DNA of 64,000 nt from Idiomarina sp. MD25a (GCF_001870515.1 NZ_MDGT01000005.1:62001-126000), one strand, 5' to 3'. Shown: positions 1-9,235, numbered from the stretch's first letter. The notes: generated from the letters alone by a model not told the origin. A program made the numbers and translations.

Positions 1-929
1 TCGTCAACTGGCACTGGCTTCACAGGCTGCCCGTCAGCGGCCACTACCGTCATCTCCAATCCAGGGATTCTTACGTCGAAGAAACTCATTGCCGAACCAT
101 TAATGATACGCAGGCGTACTTTTTCACCAGGCTTAAACAATGCTGACCAGTTCATCTGTGAATCGCGGCCATTCATCAGGTAGGTATAAGTACTGCCCGT
201 CACATCCGCAATATCACGGGGGCTCATTCGCATTTGCCCCCACATTTCTCGTTGCTTCCAGGTTTTCTCTAACCCTTGCTGTCGCACGTCCTCGAAGGTC
301 TCAAATATCGTACGTTTTTGATAGTTATAGTACCCCTCCGCAACTTTCAAGTTACGAAACACGGTATCCGGATCTTCGAATGTCCAGTCGCTGAGAATAA
401 TGGTATGTTCTCGATCAGCACCAATGTCTCCGTCTTTCGGTTCAATCACTAACGGCCCCAGGTGTCCCAATTGCTCCTGCAAACCGGAATGGCTGTGATA
501 CCAATAAGTTCCGTTTTGCTCGACATCGTAGCGGTATTTGAACGTTCGTCCTGGCTTTATCCCTTCGAAAGATACGCCAGGCACGCCATCCATATTCTCC
601 GGCAATATAATTCCGTGCCAGTGAATTGACGTGTCTTCCGACAACCGGTTAGTCACATTTAGCTTTGCTCGCTGCCCTTCTTTTAAACGAATCAAAGGGC
701 CCGGCATTTGGCCATTGATGGTTATTGGTGCTCCTACTTTATTTCCCACGAGCAGTGGGGACTTTGCAATGGTCAGATCAATCTCATCGTTTGTCAGGAT
801 CTGATCTTTAAAACTGCGTCCCTGAGGAGCAGCCCAAGTTGGGGCTACTTTGGCGATTGCTAAAGCAGACGCCACAGTGAATGCAGATTTAATAAACTTT
901 CGACGCCCTTTGTTAAACTCATTGCTCAT
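1..929 (-). CDS. copA: CopA-type multicopper oxidase (copper resistance), C-terminus outside window
   Basis: Periplasmic multicopper oxidase thought to oxidise Cu(I) to less toxic Cu(II). About 309 N-terminal residues are visible; the rest lies beyond the left edge. The N-terminus carries a twin-arginine signal ([10 protein letters not shown], then a hydrophobic stretch ending near AAP). The first cupredoxin domain shows the copper-ligand motifs SIHWHG and TYWYHSHSG, typical of trinuclear-centre oxidases. The ATG at 929 overlaps the stop of the upstream tatA by 11 bases, so the two are translationally coupled. It is the last visible gene of a copper operon (Cys/His-rich protein, DUF411, TatA, CopA). 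The name is shared with the unrelated copper ATPase at 46-48 kb. The family call is firm; the exact subfamily is less so without the C-terminal domain. Confidence 0.9.
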   Translation of the reverse strand, partial: MSNEFNKGRRKFIKSAFTVASALAIAKVAPTWAAPQGRSFKDQILTNDEIDLTIAKSPLLVGNKVGAPITINGQMPGPLIRLKEGQRAKLNVTNRLSEDTSIHWHGIILPENMDGVPGVSFEGIKPGRTFKYRYDVEQNGTYWYHSHSGLQEQLGHLGPLVIEPKDGDIGADREHTIILSDWTFEDPDTVFRNLKVAEGYYNYQKRTIFETFEDVRQQGLEKTWKQREMWGQMRMSPRDIADVTGSTYTYLMNGRDSQMNWSALFKPGEKVRLRIINGSAMSFFDVRIPGLEMTVVAADGQPVKPVPVD

Positions 930-1137
930 TATGACGCTCCTCTTTTGAGGTTAAATTTTGATAACGTTGAACGTCCTGTTCCTTATCAGACGGCTCATCA
1001 GAAACCGATGATTTAAACCCTTTAATCGCACTACCAAGATCGGAGCCCAGGGTTCGTAGCTTTTTACTACCAAAAAGAAGAATGACAATAACCAGTAAAA
1101 CTCCTAACTGAACCATACTCATGCCGCCAAATCCCAT
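919..1137 (-). CDS. tatA: TatA/TatE-like twin-arginine translocase subunit, dedicated to the copper operon
   Basis: A 72-residue single-pass membrane protein: a short periplasmic N-terminus, a transmembrane helix (about residues 8-22), the TatA hinge ([10 protein letters not shown]), and an amphipathic helix with LGSAIKGFK, followed by a charged tail. TatA oligomers form the pore that exports folded proteins with RR signals. The gene starts 2 bases after the DUF411 gene ends and overlaps the Tat-dependent CopA oxidase by 11 bases, so it probably supplies extra or cargo-specific pore subunits for that oxidase. No tatB or tatC is in the window; the housekeeping set must be elsewhere. TatB is a less likely identity given the length and hinge. 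Confidence 0.88.
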   Translation of the reverse strand: MGFGGMSMVQLGVLLVIVILLFGSKKLRTLGSDLGSAIKGFKSSVSDEPSDKEQDVQRYQNLTSKEERHNEQ

Positions 1138-1139
1138 AG

Positions 1140-1631
1140 CTAAAGCCCTCCATTTGAGAGTGCTTGCTGCTGCTTTAAACTTGCTATCTGCTTACAAGGT
1201 GTAATTGAACCGTCCTTTTTGATTTCATAGACCGTATACGGTTGAAACCGAGTACCCATTTCCATACCAACAGACCCTACCGGCATGCCAGGAACAGTTA
1301 ATCCAATGCCATTGGCTGACTTTTTCCCAGCTAAATAATGAGAAACCAATGTAGGAGGAACGTGCCCCTCAAAGACATAGCCATTACTAGAAATAGCGGT
1401 ATGACAGGATTGGACCTCGGCACTAATACCGGAGTCACGTTTTCGTTGGGTCAGGTTGTTCGGATGTTGTACGGACACACTAAAGCTATCGGGTAAAGCT
1501 TGTAACCACTTTTCACAGCAACCGCAGTTGGGATCTTTTAGAACGGTTAGTTGCTGCTCTTCTACATCGGTTGCAGATACAGACACGGAAAACAGCATCG
1601 CCAAAACAGCGATATTGCGTTTGATAGACAT
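1140..1631 (-). CDS. DUF411 periplasmic metal-binding protein (copper-operon associated)
   Basis: 163 residues with an N-terminal signal peptide (cleavage near SVSA, residue 20). Then comes the DUF411 hallmark [10 protein letters not shown] (about residues 33-42), a thioredoxin-like Cys cluster expected to bind copper, and GHVPP further on. DUF411 proteins commonly sit in copper or silver resistance clusters and are thought to act in the periplasm as metal chaperones or sinks; that role is from family knowledge, not shown here. It lies between the Cys/His-rich gene upstream and tatA-copA downstream on the same strand. Confidence 0.85.
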   Translation of the reverse strand: MSIKRNIAVLAMLFSVSVSATDVEEQQLTVLKDPNCGCCEKWLQALPDSFSVSVQHPNNLTQRKRDSGISAEVQSCHTAISSNGYVFEGHVPPTLVSHYLAGKKSANGIGLTVPGMPVGSVGMEMGTRFQPYTVYEIKKDGSITPCKQIASLKQQQALSNGGL

Positions 1632-1644
1632 AATTATTCACCGA

Positions 1645-1701
1645 TTAATAAGTTTTAAGGAAACACGCCGAGCGTGTGTTAAATTTCTAGTAACTTATTA
1701 A
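1645..1701. repeat. Nested inverted repeat between the copper-operon genes
   Basis: An outer perfect 10-base inverted repeat (1645-1654 and 1692-1701) encloses an inner perfect 6-base hairpin (1663-1668 / 1672-1677, loop CGA). It spans the stop of the Cys/His-rich gene and the gap before the DUF411 gene. No T-run follows in the minus direction, so it is not a clear intrinsic terminator. It could be an mRNA processing or stability structure, or a very short mobile-element remnant. Confidence 0.6.
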
Positions 1702-2048
1702 GCGGTAATTATTGGGGGACGGAATAAATTAGACGCGTGTTTAGCACGAATTGAGGTGTCGATGGGCGCATCGACTTTGGCAGAGAGGTTAACTGCAGCG
1801 GCATTAACCGAAGAAGACTGTCCGACAAATAAAACCGAGCCGCCGGAGCAATGCCGAATGGTCATGTCAGCACAGCACGAGTTGTGCTTTTGCGTCTCAT
1901 GCTCGCAATCGTTTGTGTCGGCTTCGTACATCATGCTGTGCTGCATTTGGCTGTTATCATGACATGCGTGAGCTTCTGCCGTTTGCGAAAACGACATCGA
2001 CACCAATAGCACTGTCATTAATAACAGAATTCGAATTAGCACGAGCAC
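1698..2048 (-). CDS. Small Cys/His-rich secreted protein, CopL-like, first gene of the copper operon
   Basis: 116 residues: a signal peptide (about 1-26, ending QTAEA), then a segment dense in His, Met and Cys (HACHDNSQMQH, CEHE, HNSCCADM, RHCSGG) suited to binding copper, and a C-terminus ending RPPIITA. Similar small Cys/His-rich ORFs with an RPPI ending precede copA operons in other Proteobacteria and have been called CopL, a copper-responsive element. It is assigned by composition and position only. It leads the operon, so copper-dependent promoter control is likely upstream of 2048, but no operator was recognised. Confidence 0.55.
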   Translation of the reverse strand: MLVLIRILLLMTVLLVSMSFSQTAEAHACHDNSQMQHSMMYEADTNDCEHETQKHNSCCADMTIRHCSGGSVLFVGQSSSVNAAAVNLSAKVDAPIDTSIRAKHASNLFRPPIITA

Positions 2049-2117
2049 CCTGCTTTTTGCAATTTAATAAACTTTAGTCTAACGTCATTTTAACGCATGT
2101 CAAATAAGGAGCAGATA

Positions 2118-2318
2118 ATGATGAATCACGAAATGTTCGCAGGTATGGGCTTTCTATGGATGCTGATTGTGGGAGCTATTTTTATTGTTCCCGCATGGCG
2201 TATCTGCCAACGAGTTGGCTACCCTGGTCCATTGGGTCTTCTGATTGTTATCCCTATCGCAAATATCATTCTTCTTTACTTTATAGCGTTCGGCCCATGG
2301 AAAAATGTTGATAAATAG
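2118..2318 (+). CDS. Short two-helix membrane protein
   Basis: 66 residues from the ATG at 2118, which has an ideal ribosome site (AAGGAG, 6 bases upstream); an in-frame ATG at 2097 lacks one. Two hydrophobic helices (FLWMLIVGAIFIV and LGLLIVIPIANIILLYF) flank the loop RICQRVGYPGP. The motif WRICQRVGYPGPLGLL resembles short membrane proteins found across Proteobacteria, with no known function. It is divergent from the copper operon, so a role in metal stress is possible but unsupported. Confidence 0.65.
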   Translation: MMNHEMFAGMGFLWMLIVGAIFIVPAWRICQRVGYPGPLGLLIVIPIANIILLYFIAFGPWKNVDK

Positions 2319-2601
2319 CTAATTCACTTTAACCAAAGCAACAAGTATAGCTTTTCATCTCTGATCAGAAGCACGAATTTATTTGCCACTACACGTTCAC
2401 AAGTTGCAGACCACTATAGCTATGTTCAACGTGTTAAGCGAGTATTGGGCATAGCCAAAAAGTTAAAAGATTCATTTGTGAAAAAGCTTTCAATCAAAAA
2501 ACTAAAGCTGAAGTTTTAGTAACAAGGTAAGTAACACGCTTGAATCTTAATATTTTTTATCCACTATAAAACAATAAGTTATTAGATCTTATCGATTCCG
2601 C
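2319..2601. other. Intergenic stretch with an open but start-less reading frame
   Basis: No standard gene is present. In frame with the preceding stop, codons stay open from about 2319 to 2519, giving a basic tail rich in K and L and ending KLKLKF, with no ATG and no ribosome site. It may be a decayed gene end or chance. The right part (2530-2601) holds AT-rich sequence downstream of acuI; no clear terminator was found. Confidence 0.3.
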
Positions 2602-2621
2602 CTCCAAAGCTAATCTCACAG

Positions 2622-3602
2622 CTAACCGACTTTAACGACAATACGCCCTCTAACTTTGCCTTCTATTAAGTGATTTGCGGTATCACAAACCTCAGATAAA
2701 GGTATTTCCGTAGCTACGTTTTCAAGCGTTTTGCTGTCTAAAATTTTAGACAGTCTACCCCATGCTTCTACTCGATCATCGAGGGGACGCATAACACTGT
2801 CAATTCCGGCTAAGGTTATACCTCTTAATATAAAGGGTGCGACTGTTCCCGGCAGGTCCATTCCTTGCGCTAAGCCACAAGCAGCCACTATGCCACCGTA
2901 TTTAGTGCTCGCGCATGCATTCACCAATGTATGACTCCCCACTGAGTCTATCACGCCGGCCCAACGTTCTTTGGCTAATGGACGTCCAGGCTCTGACAGT
3001 AAATGCCTATCGATAACATCGGCCACTCCAAGTGATTTCAGATAATCGGCTTCTTCAACTCTACCGGTGGCGGCCACGACGGTATAGCCTAGTTTAGCGA
3101 GTAGCGCGATAGCATAACTACCCACCCCTCCATTGGCACCTGTGACAAGGATTTCCCCAGAATCAGGAGTCACACCGTGTTTTTCGATAGCAATGATGCA
3201 TAACATGGCGGTATACCCTGCGGTACCAACAGCCATAGCCTGCTTCGCTGATAACGATTTGGGTAACGGAATTAACCAGTCACTGCTTAATTTTGCTTTC
3301 TCTGCCAATCCACCACAGTGCACTTCACCTACGCCAAAACCGTTAAGCAATACCTCTTCGCCAACATTAAACTTATCAGAAGTGCAGCTGACTACAGTTC
3401 CTACCAAATCAATCCCAGGGATCATGGGGAATTTTCTCACCACTGGTGATTTTCCGGTAATGGCAAGTGCATCTTTGTAATTAAGCGAACTGTAGGACAC
3501 GTTAACGAGCGTATCACCATCCATTAAAACACTTTCATCTAAGCCCTTGATAGTCGCCGTATACTTCTGCTCGTCCTTTTCAATTAATACCCCATTAAAC
3601 AT
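2622..3602 (-). CDS. acuI: Acrylyl-CoA reductase AcuI / YhdH-family quinone-oxidoreductase-like MDR
   Basis: 326-residue medium-chain dehydrogenase/reductase of the zinc-less YhdH/AcuI branch: GroES-like N-terminus (YSSLNYKDALAITG, PGIDLVGTV), then a Rossmann domain with VTGANGGVGSYAIALLAKLGY (NADPH binding, about residues 150-170). AcuI reduces toxic acryloyl-CoA to propionyl-CoA, a detoxification step in acrylate and DMSP metabolism. The ATG at 3602 is preferred to an upstream alternative because GGAGG lies just before it. Immediately upstream lies an AcuR-like repressor gene, and a TAGAC-N5-GTCTA palindrome sits between the two. No DMSP lyase gene is visible, so the acrylate is either imported or made elsewhere. 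Confidence 0.85.
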   Translation of the reverse strand: MFNGVLIEKDEQKYTATIKGLDESVLMDGDTLVNVSYSSLNYKDALAITGKSPVVRKFPMIPGIDLVGTVVSCTSDKFNVGEEVLLNGFGVGEVHCGGLAEKAKLSSDWLIPLPKSLSAKQAMAVGTAGYTAMLCIIAIEKHGVTPDSGEILVTGANGGVGSYAIALLAKLGYTVVAATGRVEEADYLKSLGVADVIDRHLLSEPGRPLAKERWAGVIDSVGSHTLVNACASTKYGGIVAACGLAQGMDLPGTVAPFILRGITLAGIDSVMRPLDDRVEAWGRLSKILDSKTLENVATEIPLSEVCDTANHLIEGKVRGRIVVKVG

Positions 3603-3615
3603 AACGCCTCCAATA

Positions 3616-3630
3616 TAGACCGACCGTCTA
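3616..3630. promoter_or_regulatory. Candidate AcuR operator upstream of acuI
   Basis: Palindrome TAGAC-CGACC-GTCTA, 13 bases before the acuI start. The same TAGAC-N5-GTCTA arms recur upstream of the repressor gene (4291-4305). Two copies placed at the two promoters of a TetR-target pair make repressor binding the natural reading. Confidence 0.75.
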
Positions 3631-3646
3631 CTAAATGACAAAAAAA

Positions 3647-4279
3647 TTACTTAGGTAAGCCCTGAGTAAAAAGTTCTAAATACTTATCTAGCGGCTGCGT
3701 ACTTTTCTCAAGCCGTGAACGGCTTACCGCGCCTTCCCATCCAATCCAGAAAAATTCAGCTAGAGCGTCACAATCAGCATCTTGTGATAACTCACCTGTT
3801 GCTTGCGCCTCACGAAGGCAACTTGCAATACGCTGCTGCCAGGTTGCGAAAATTTCTATTAGCACGGGTCGAAAGCTCTCCGGTATTGCATCGACTTCTT
3901 GCCCCAAGTTACCAACCAGGCAACCTCTTTTAAACTGATGCTTGGCAATACCTTGTTTAGCGTCTTCAACAAAGTTTCGAATTCGCTGTAACGGCGAAAA
4001 TGAAGTATCAAGTAAGCAACTATCTAATTTTTTCGCGAAATAGTTAGCGTAATTATTCAAGACTGCATGACCAAAAACTTCTTTGCTGGAGAAGTAAAAG
4101 TAAAACGATCCTTTGGGCACACCGACTTTTCTCAGGATTTTATCTAAGCCTGAGGCGGTAAAACCTATTTCGGTTAAATGCTCAAGACCACTTCTAATTA
4201 GAGCGGCTCTGGTATCTTGTTTTTTAACCGCTGCTTTTGGCGGTCTTCCTCTTCGAGGTTTAGCGATTAAATTTGTCAT
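3647..4279 (-). CDS. acuR: AcuR-like TetR-family transcriptional repressor
   Basis: 211 residues from the ATG at 4279. After a basic arm (KPRRGRPPK) comes a TetR helix-turn-helix (about residues 20-65: ALIRSGLEHLTEIGF, then VPKGSFYFYFSSKEVFG). The ligand domain contains RGCLVGNLGQE and FWIGWEGA, segments I recognise from AcuR of the DMSP/acrylate operon of Rhodobacter. The frame stays open further upstream but that part would run over the divergent promoter and operator, so 4279 is chosen. The gene is followed 44 bases later by acuI. Known AcuR is released from DNA by acrylate; the same inducer is inferred here. Confidence 0.85.
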   Translation of the reverse strand: MTNLIAKPRRGRPPKAAVKKQDTRAALIRSGLEHLTEIGFTASGLDKILRKVGVPKGSFYFYFSSKEVFGHAVLNNYANYFAKKLDSCLLDTSFSPLQRIRNFVEDAKQGIAKHQFKRGCLVGNLGQEVDAIPESFRPVLIEIFATWQQRIASCLREAQATGELSQDADCDALAEFFWIGWEGAVSRSRLEKSTQPLDKYLELFTQGLPK

Positions 4280-4290
4280 GTGAAGAACAC

Positions 4291-4305
4291 TAGACTGATC
4301 GTCTA
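4291..4305. promoter_or_regulatory. Candidate AcuR operator in the divergent promoter region
   Basis: TAGAC-TGATC-GTCTA, identical arms and spacing to the site before acuI. It lies 12 bases upstream of the repressor start and about 41 bases upstream of the divergent membrane-protein gene, so it could control both: autoregulation plus inclusion of the membrane protein in the regulon. Confidence 0.75.
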
Positions 4306-4346
4306 CAAAAAACAACTTAGACAAAAGTCGAATCCTATTGCCGCTG

Positions 4347-4865
4347 ATGCAAAACTTTATGGTGTTACTTGGAGTTTTGATACCAGGCGGCCCAATTGAA
4401 AACAGAGATTTTTCACATATACCTCCCCTGAAACTAGGGGCATTTAATGTGTTTCTGACCATTTTGGGCATTGCTAGCTTTGCGTTAGTCTATTTTTCAA
4501 TTGAAGGATCCACGTTTTCATTCATCGTAGCAGCGATTTGTGGCGTATCCTATTTCCTAGTGTATGCTCTGGATTTAGGAAAGATCTTTCCCGTATCTCC
4601 CACGAGAATGCCACGCGCATTATTCTGGATTGAAATTGTCGGACTCATCTTATCGATACCACTAACACTGCTGTCGCTTGTTTATGTATTTATATCGAAG
4701 GGTAGCGGCCACGCCACTGGCGTTCAATCGGACACAATGATTATGGCATTAATTGCCATCATGGCCTTAGGTATTGGGGTCGTCATATTTGCCACAAAAG
4801 CAGCAATGAGAAAGTCGCCTAGCAAGGCAAATTCAGACGATGCGAAAAAGCAAACGGATGATTAG
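4347..4865 (+). CDS. Four-helix membrane protein divergent from acuR
   Basis: 172 residues with four predicted transmembrane helices (about residues 28-48, 51-71, 90-113, 128-147) and a charged, Lys/Asp-rich C-terminal tail. The N-terminal GVLIPGGPIENRDFS recalls a family of uncharacterised membrane proteins. The start is uncertain: ATG codons at 4347 and 4359 and an upstream TTG all lack a good ribosome site. Sharing the acuR intergenic region suggests common control by the repressor, perhaps as an acrylate- or solvent-stress protein, but function is unknown. Confidence 0.65.
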   Translation: MQNFMVLLGVLIPGGPIENRDFSHIPPLKLGAFNVFLTILGIASFALVYFSIEGSTFSFIVAAICGVSYFLVYALDLGKIFPVSPTRMPRALFWIEIVGLILSIPLTLLSLVYVFISKGSGHATGVQSDTMIMALIAIMALGIGVVIFATKAAMRKSPSKANSDDAKKQTDD

Positions 4866-4987
4866 CAGCGAGCAGACACCAACACTCTCCGCTAGAGATA
4901 TAAAATTCCGAGATGAGCTTATAGATTACTTGAATAATCAAGCATGATTCAAAGCTACTTTTCAAAAGCTGCGGCTCTCGTATCGCA

Positions 4988-5772
<785 letters not shown>

Positions 5773-5866
5773 TTTGTTTCACTGCTTACAGTTTGTAACA
5801 AAGCAGATTCGCTTTTCGTCTCCACCGTGATTATTGTTTAATCAAAGTCAAAATGAGGGCGTTGAA

Positions 5867-6874
5867 ATGTACAGCGACAAAGATATTCGCGCGGCCGTCG
5901 AGGCAGGTGTCATGCCTAAACAAACGGCGAACGCGTTTCGTGATTTTATTCAACAACAGCGCGGTGGAGTCCTAAATCAGGACCAAGAGTATATTCCTCT
6001 AGTACACGGCTTTAACGACATTTTTGTCGTGATCGCCGCAGTGATTGCTTTGGCAGGTCTGTGGACGATTGGTAATACCATGTCGCCGCTGATCGGTGGC
6101 GGTTTAGTCGCGGTGGCAAGTTGGTTGTTGTCCGAGTACTTCACTCGCCGTCGACATATGGCGCTGCCATCGATCGTGCTATTGGTGACTGCATTGGGCG
6201 GTACCTTCGGTGGCGTGATTATGCAATTACTTGCCATGACGGTACGACCCGACATTGCTAGCGGTGTCGCATTTATTGCTGCTAGTGCCGTTGCAACAGC
6301 ACATTGGTTTCGGTTCCGTGTTCCTATCACGCTCGCGGCTGGGGTCGCTACGGTGATTGGTATCATTGTGTCGTTCTTAAGCACCACCTGGTTGCTAGAC
6401 AGCATCTTAATTGACGTAGTGATCATGACAGGGGGCTTAGTCACCTTTGGCATCGCCATGTATTGGGATGCTTCGGACGTCGATCGCACCAGTCGCCGTT
6501 CTGATGTCGCGTTTTGGCTTCATCTACTAGCGGCGCCGCTGATGATCCATCCATTGTTTAACGTCATTCTTGGCAGTGATTTTGAAATCGGTGTCACTCA
6601 AGCAGCCGCCACACTGGTGGTTTATGTTGTGTTGAGTATCGTATCTCTGATTATCGATCGTCGCGCCTTGATGGTATCTGCATTGGCTTACGTTATCTTT
6701 ATTTTCAGCCAAGTGCTGACAAGCGTTGGCTTGGTCGACTTAGGTAGCGCAGTGATGGGCTTAATCGTGGGGGCTGGCCTACTACTTGTATCGGTGTTCT
6801 GGCATCCGTTACGCAGTTCATTGGTATCTAAATTACCACCTGCGCTACTTAATAAATTACCTTCACTGCAATAA
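5867..6874 (+). CDS. Polytopic membrane protein, about ten helices, DUF2157/DUF4401-like
   Basis: 335 residues. A short soluble N-terminus (about 50 residues, helical, with QTANAFRDFIQQQRGG) is followed by about ten closely packed transmembrane helices to the C-terminus. The ATG at 5867 is chosen over an upstream alternative because GAGGG precedes it at proper distance. The layout, an N-terminal helix pair then a bundle of short hydrophobic helices, resembles uncharacterised DUF2157-type proteins; no catalytic motif is seen. It follows the truncated pump but appears to be an independent core gene. A weak GAGCG/CGCTC hairpin at 6881-6897 may end its transcript. Confidence 0.7.
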   Translation: MYSDKDIRAAVEAGVMPKQTANAFRDFIQQQRGGVLNQDQEYIPLVHGFNDIFVVIAAVIALAGLWTIGNTMSPLIGGGLVAVASWLLSEYFTRRRHMALPSIVLLVTALGGTFGGVIMQLLAMTVRPDIASGVAFIAASAVATAHWFRFRVPITLAAGVATVIGIIVSFLSTTWLLDSILIDVVIMTGGLVTFGIAMYWDASDVDRTSRRSDVAFWLHLLAAPLMIHPLFNVILGSDFEIGVTQAAATLVVYVVLSIVSLIIDRRALMVSALAYVIFIFSQVLTSVGLVDLGSAVMGLIVGAGLLLVSVFWHPLRSSLVSKLPPALLNKLPSLQ

Positions 6875-7012
6875 AGCATTGAGCGGCGCAAGTCGCTCTT
6901 TCTAACTTATTAGTTAAAAGTTGTATATATTTTGTAAAAATGAGCTTTGAAAAGCCGTCAAAGCGAGCCATAATTTAATAAATTAAACATTTAAATAACA
7001 TTTGGAGCCGCT

Positions 7013-7657
7013 ATGGCTGTGAAATTTGAAGACCGTCCTCTGGATAAAATCCGCGAAGAGGTGATAGACCAGCTGGTTATGAATTACAGTCATGGTGAAT
7101 TATCGCAAGAGGCTTTTGAGGCTCGGCTTGACCAAGCATTTGATGCGACTGCTCATCAGCAACTGGCCGACTTGGTTGAGGACTTACCCCTGCAAGTCGA
7201 TGCACAGTACGAACAAAGCAAAGCCGCGCGCTTTGAGGCACGCTCTACCAAAATATTTGCTGGTAGCGAGCATTCAGTTGTGGCAGTGCTTTCATCGCAG
7301 AGTATGAAAGGCGCTTGGCAAGTACCGGCTAAAATTAAAGCCTACAGCGTGTTGGGATCACTCAAGATCGACTTTACTGATGCACACTTCGAGAGCGATG
7401 AGATTCATGTTCAACTACTCGATCTGGTTGGCGACATTAAAATTTTTGTACCCGAGTTTGCCCGCGTGACCTGCAATGTTGCCAACATTATTAGCTCACT
7501 CGATAATCACCTCGAGGCGCCAATACAAGAGCCTAAAGTGCACATCCATATTTCCGGCTATTCCGTACTTTCTTCTATTGATATAAAAGTACGCCAAACG
7601 ATGCGCGAGCGTTTTATTGCGTTTGCTGATAAGTTAAAGCGTAACTGGACCACCTAA
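7013..7657 (+). CDS. DUF1707 (SHOCT-like) / LiaF-like C-terminal domain protein
   Basis: 214 residues. The N-terminal 55 residues (DRPLDKIREEVIDQLVMNYSHGELSQEAFEARLDQA) match the SHOCT-like DUF1707 helical hairpin. The C-terminal part (about 110-190; SVLGSLKIDF, VQLLDLVGDIKIFVP) resembles the beta-rich LiaF/YvqF domain of cell-envelope stress proteins. No signal peptide or membrane helix is visible, so it is probably cytosolic. TTGGAG lies 7 bases before the ATG. It probably senses or buffers envelope stress, which is inferred from the domain family. Confidence 0.7.
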   Translation: MAVKFEDRPLDKIREEVIDQLVMNYSHGELSQEAFEARLDQAFDATAHQQLADLVEDLPLQVDAQYEQSKAARFEARSTKIFAGSEHSVVAVLSSQSMKGAWQVPAKIKAYSVLGSLKIDFTDAHFESDEIHVQLLDLVGDIKIFVPEFARVTCNVANIISSLDNHLEAPIQEPKVHIHISGYSVLSSIDIKVRQTMRERFIAFADKLKRNWTT

Positions 7658-7681
7658 AAACAACAACCTGGAGTCTAATCA

Positions 7682-8299
7682 ATGAAGCTCTACGAAATGG
7701 CAAAGGCGCCTAATCCGCGTCGCGTACGTATGTTTCTCGCAGAAAAGGGATTACTTGAAAAAGTCGAACGGGTTGAAATCGATTTATCAAAAGGTGAAAA
7801 CCTCAGCGACTCTTTCAAAGCCAAAAACCCCATGCAAAAAGTCCCCGTACTTGAGCTCGATGACGGTACTTTTATCTGCGAAACCACGGCAATTTGCCAT
7901 TATTTTGAAAACCAATATTCCGACTCACCTAAACTACTTGGCGACAATGCCAACGACAAAGCCATTATTGAACAGTGGACGCGTTGGGTCGATTTTTATT
8001 TGTTCTATCCGATTGGCATGGGCTTTCAGCACACGACCGATTATTTCAAGCACCGCATGCAGCCAATCCGCGAATGGGGAGAGCACAATATCAAAGAGGC
8101 CGAGCGCTTTTTTGACTTCCTAAACGACCAACTCGAAGGTAAAGACTTTATTGCCTGCGGTAAGCTCACGGTCGCGGATATCAATGCCTTCTGCTCAGTC
8201 GACTTTGGCAAAGTCGTGAATCTACGCGTTGATGAAAGCCGTCCCAATTTATTCCGTTGGTATCAAGCGATGAAGCAACGCGCTTCTGCTAACGTTTAA
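7682..8299 (+). CDS. Glutathione S-transferase family protein
   Basis: 205 residues. N-terminal thioredoxin-like domain (KLYEMAKAPNPRRVRMFLAEKGL, then the cis-proline motif KVPVLEL and the ETTAI glutathione-gamma-Glu motif, about residues 50-70). The C-terminal all-helical domain ends with TVADINAF, the usual N-capping motif. Cytosolic detoxification or thiol transfer is expected; substrate unknown. It starts 24 bases after the preceding gene with GGAG upstream, and the MscS gene follows after 12 bases, so the three probably share a transcript. Confidence 0.88.
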   Translation: MKLYEMAKAPNPRRVRMFLAEKGLLEKVERVEIDLSKGENLSDSFKAKNPMQKVPVLELDDGTFICETTAICHYFENQYSDSPKLLGDNANDKAIIEQWTRWVDFYLFYPIGMGFQHTTDYFKHRMQPIREWGEHNIKEAERFFDFLNDQLEGKDFIACGKLTVADINAFCSVDFGKVVNLRVDESRPNLFRWYQAMKQRASANV

Positions 8300-8311
8300 T
8301 TCGAGCCTAAT

Positions 8312-9235
8312 ATGCAAGAAGAAGCATCGAGTTTATGGGCGGACTTTAGCTCCGCTTTTACAACCCTATGGCAGACACCACTTTACACCTCCGGCGATAC
8401 TAAAATTCATTTTAGCCAGGTGGTCATTGCACTGACCATTATCATCGTCGGTGTCATCGTTGTTCGCATTATAGGCCGCCAGTTACTGAACCGTGCACTA
8501 CTACGCAACGGCGCGTCGGAAAACACCCTATTTACCTTTCGTCGGCTATTTCAGTTTATAGCCTACTTGTTACTGGTTTTACTTGCTCTACCGTTAGCTG
8601 GTATTCCGATTACCATATTTGCAGTACTCGGTGGTGCGTTCGCCATTGGTGTGGGGTTTGGTGCGCAGAACTTGCTCAATAACCTGATATCGGGTTTTAT
8701 TCTATTAACCGAGAGTCCAATTCGTATTGGCGATATCGTTGAGCTCGAGAACGAGCAAGGTCGCATTGAAGAAATAGGTAATCGTTGCGTACGTATTCGC
8801 CGTTTTGATGGGATTCATGTACTTGTGCCAAACAGCTACTTTTTAGAGCAGCGCGTAGTGAACTGGACACTGGTTTCAAAAGATATCCGCAGCAATGTCA
8901 GTGTGGGTGTCGCTTATGGTTCGCCGACCGAAAAGGTACGTGACTTAATGCTGGAAGCGGCGAAAGAGCATAAAAAGATTAACACCGAATACCCCATCGA
9001 AGTGTTATTTGAAGACTTTGGTGATAACAGCCTTACCTTCAATTTGCTGTTCTGGACTTCGGTCAGTGCACCGATGGATTTACGTCGGGTGCAGTCAGAT
9101 TTGCGCTATAAGATCGACTCACTATTCGCCGAGAATGATATCGTTATCGCCTTCCCACAACGGGATGTGCACCTCGATACATTAAGACCTCTCGAAGTCT
9201 CTATTCAACGAGCAAAAAAAAGCGATGCTAATTAG
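8312..9235 (+). CDS. Small-conductance mechanosensitive channel, MscS family
   Basis: 307 residues. Two N-terminal transmembrane helices (about 28-50 and 70-95) and a glycine/alanine-rich pore helix (GGAFAIGVGFGAQNLLNNLISG, about 108-128 in two overlapping motifs) lead into the beta domain (RIGDIVELENEQGRIEEIG) and an alpha/beta C-terminal vestibule. It would open under membrane tension to release solutes in hypo-osmotic shock. It closes the run started by the DUF1707 gene; its stop codon lies inside a bidirectional terminator. Confidence 0.92.
   Translation: MQEEASSLWADFSSAFTTLWQTPLYTSGDTKIHFSQVVIALTIIIVGVIVVRIIGRQLLNRALLRNGASENTLFTFRRLFQFIAYLLLVLLALPLAGIPITIFAVLGGAFAIGVGFGAQNLLNNLISGFILLTESPIRIGDIVELENEQGRIEEIGNRCVRIRRFDGIHVLVPNSYFLEQRVVNWTLVSKDIRSNVSVGVAYGSPTEKVRDLMLEAAKEHKKINTEYPIEVLFEDFGDNSLTFNLLFWTSVSAPMDLRRVQSDLRYKIDSLFAENDIVIAFPQRDVHLDTLRPLEVSIQRAKKSDAN

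Noticed and set aside
140-394. Plus-strand ORF of 84 codons
   Set aside because: Lies fully within the CopA oxidase coding sequence on the other strand, which has intact copper motifs.
5977-6489. Long minus-strand ORF (170 codons)
   Set aside because: Thr/Ala/Pro-rich antisense shadow of the polytopic membrane protein.
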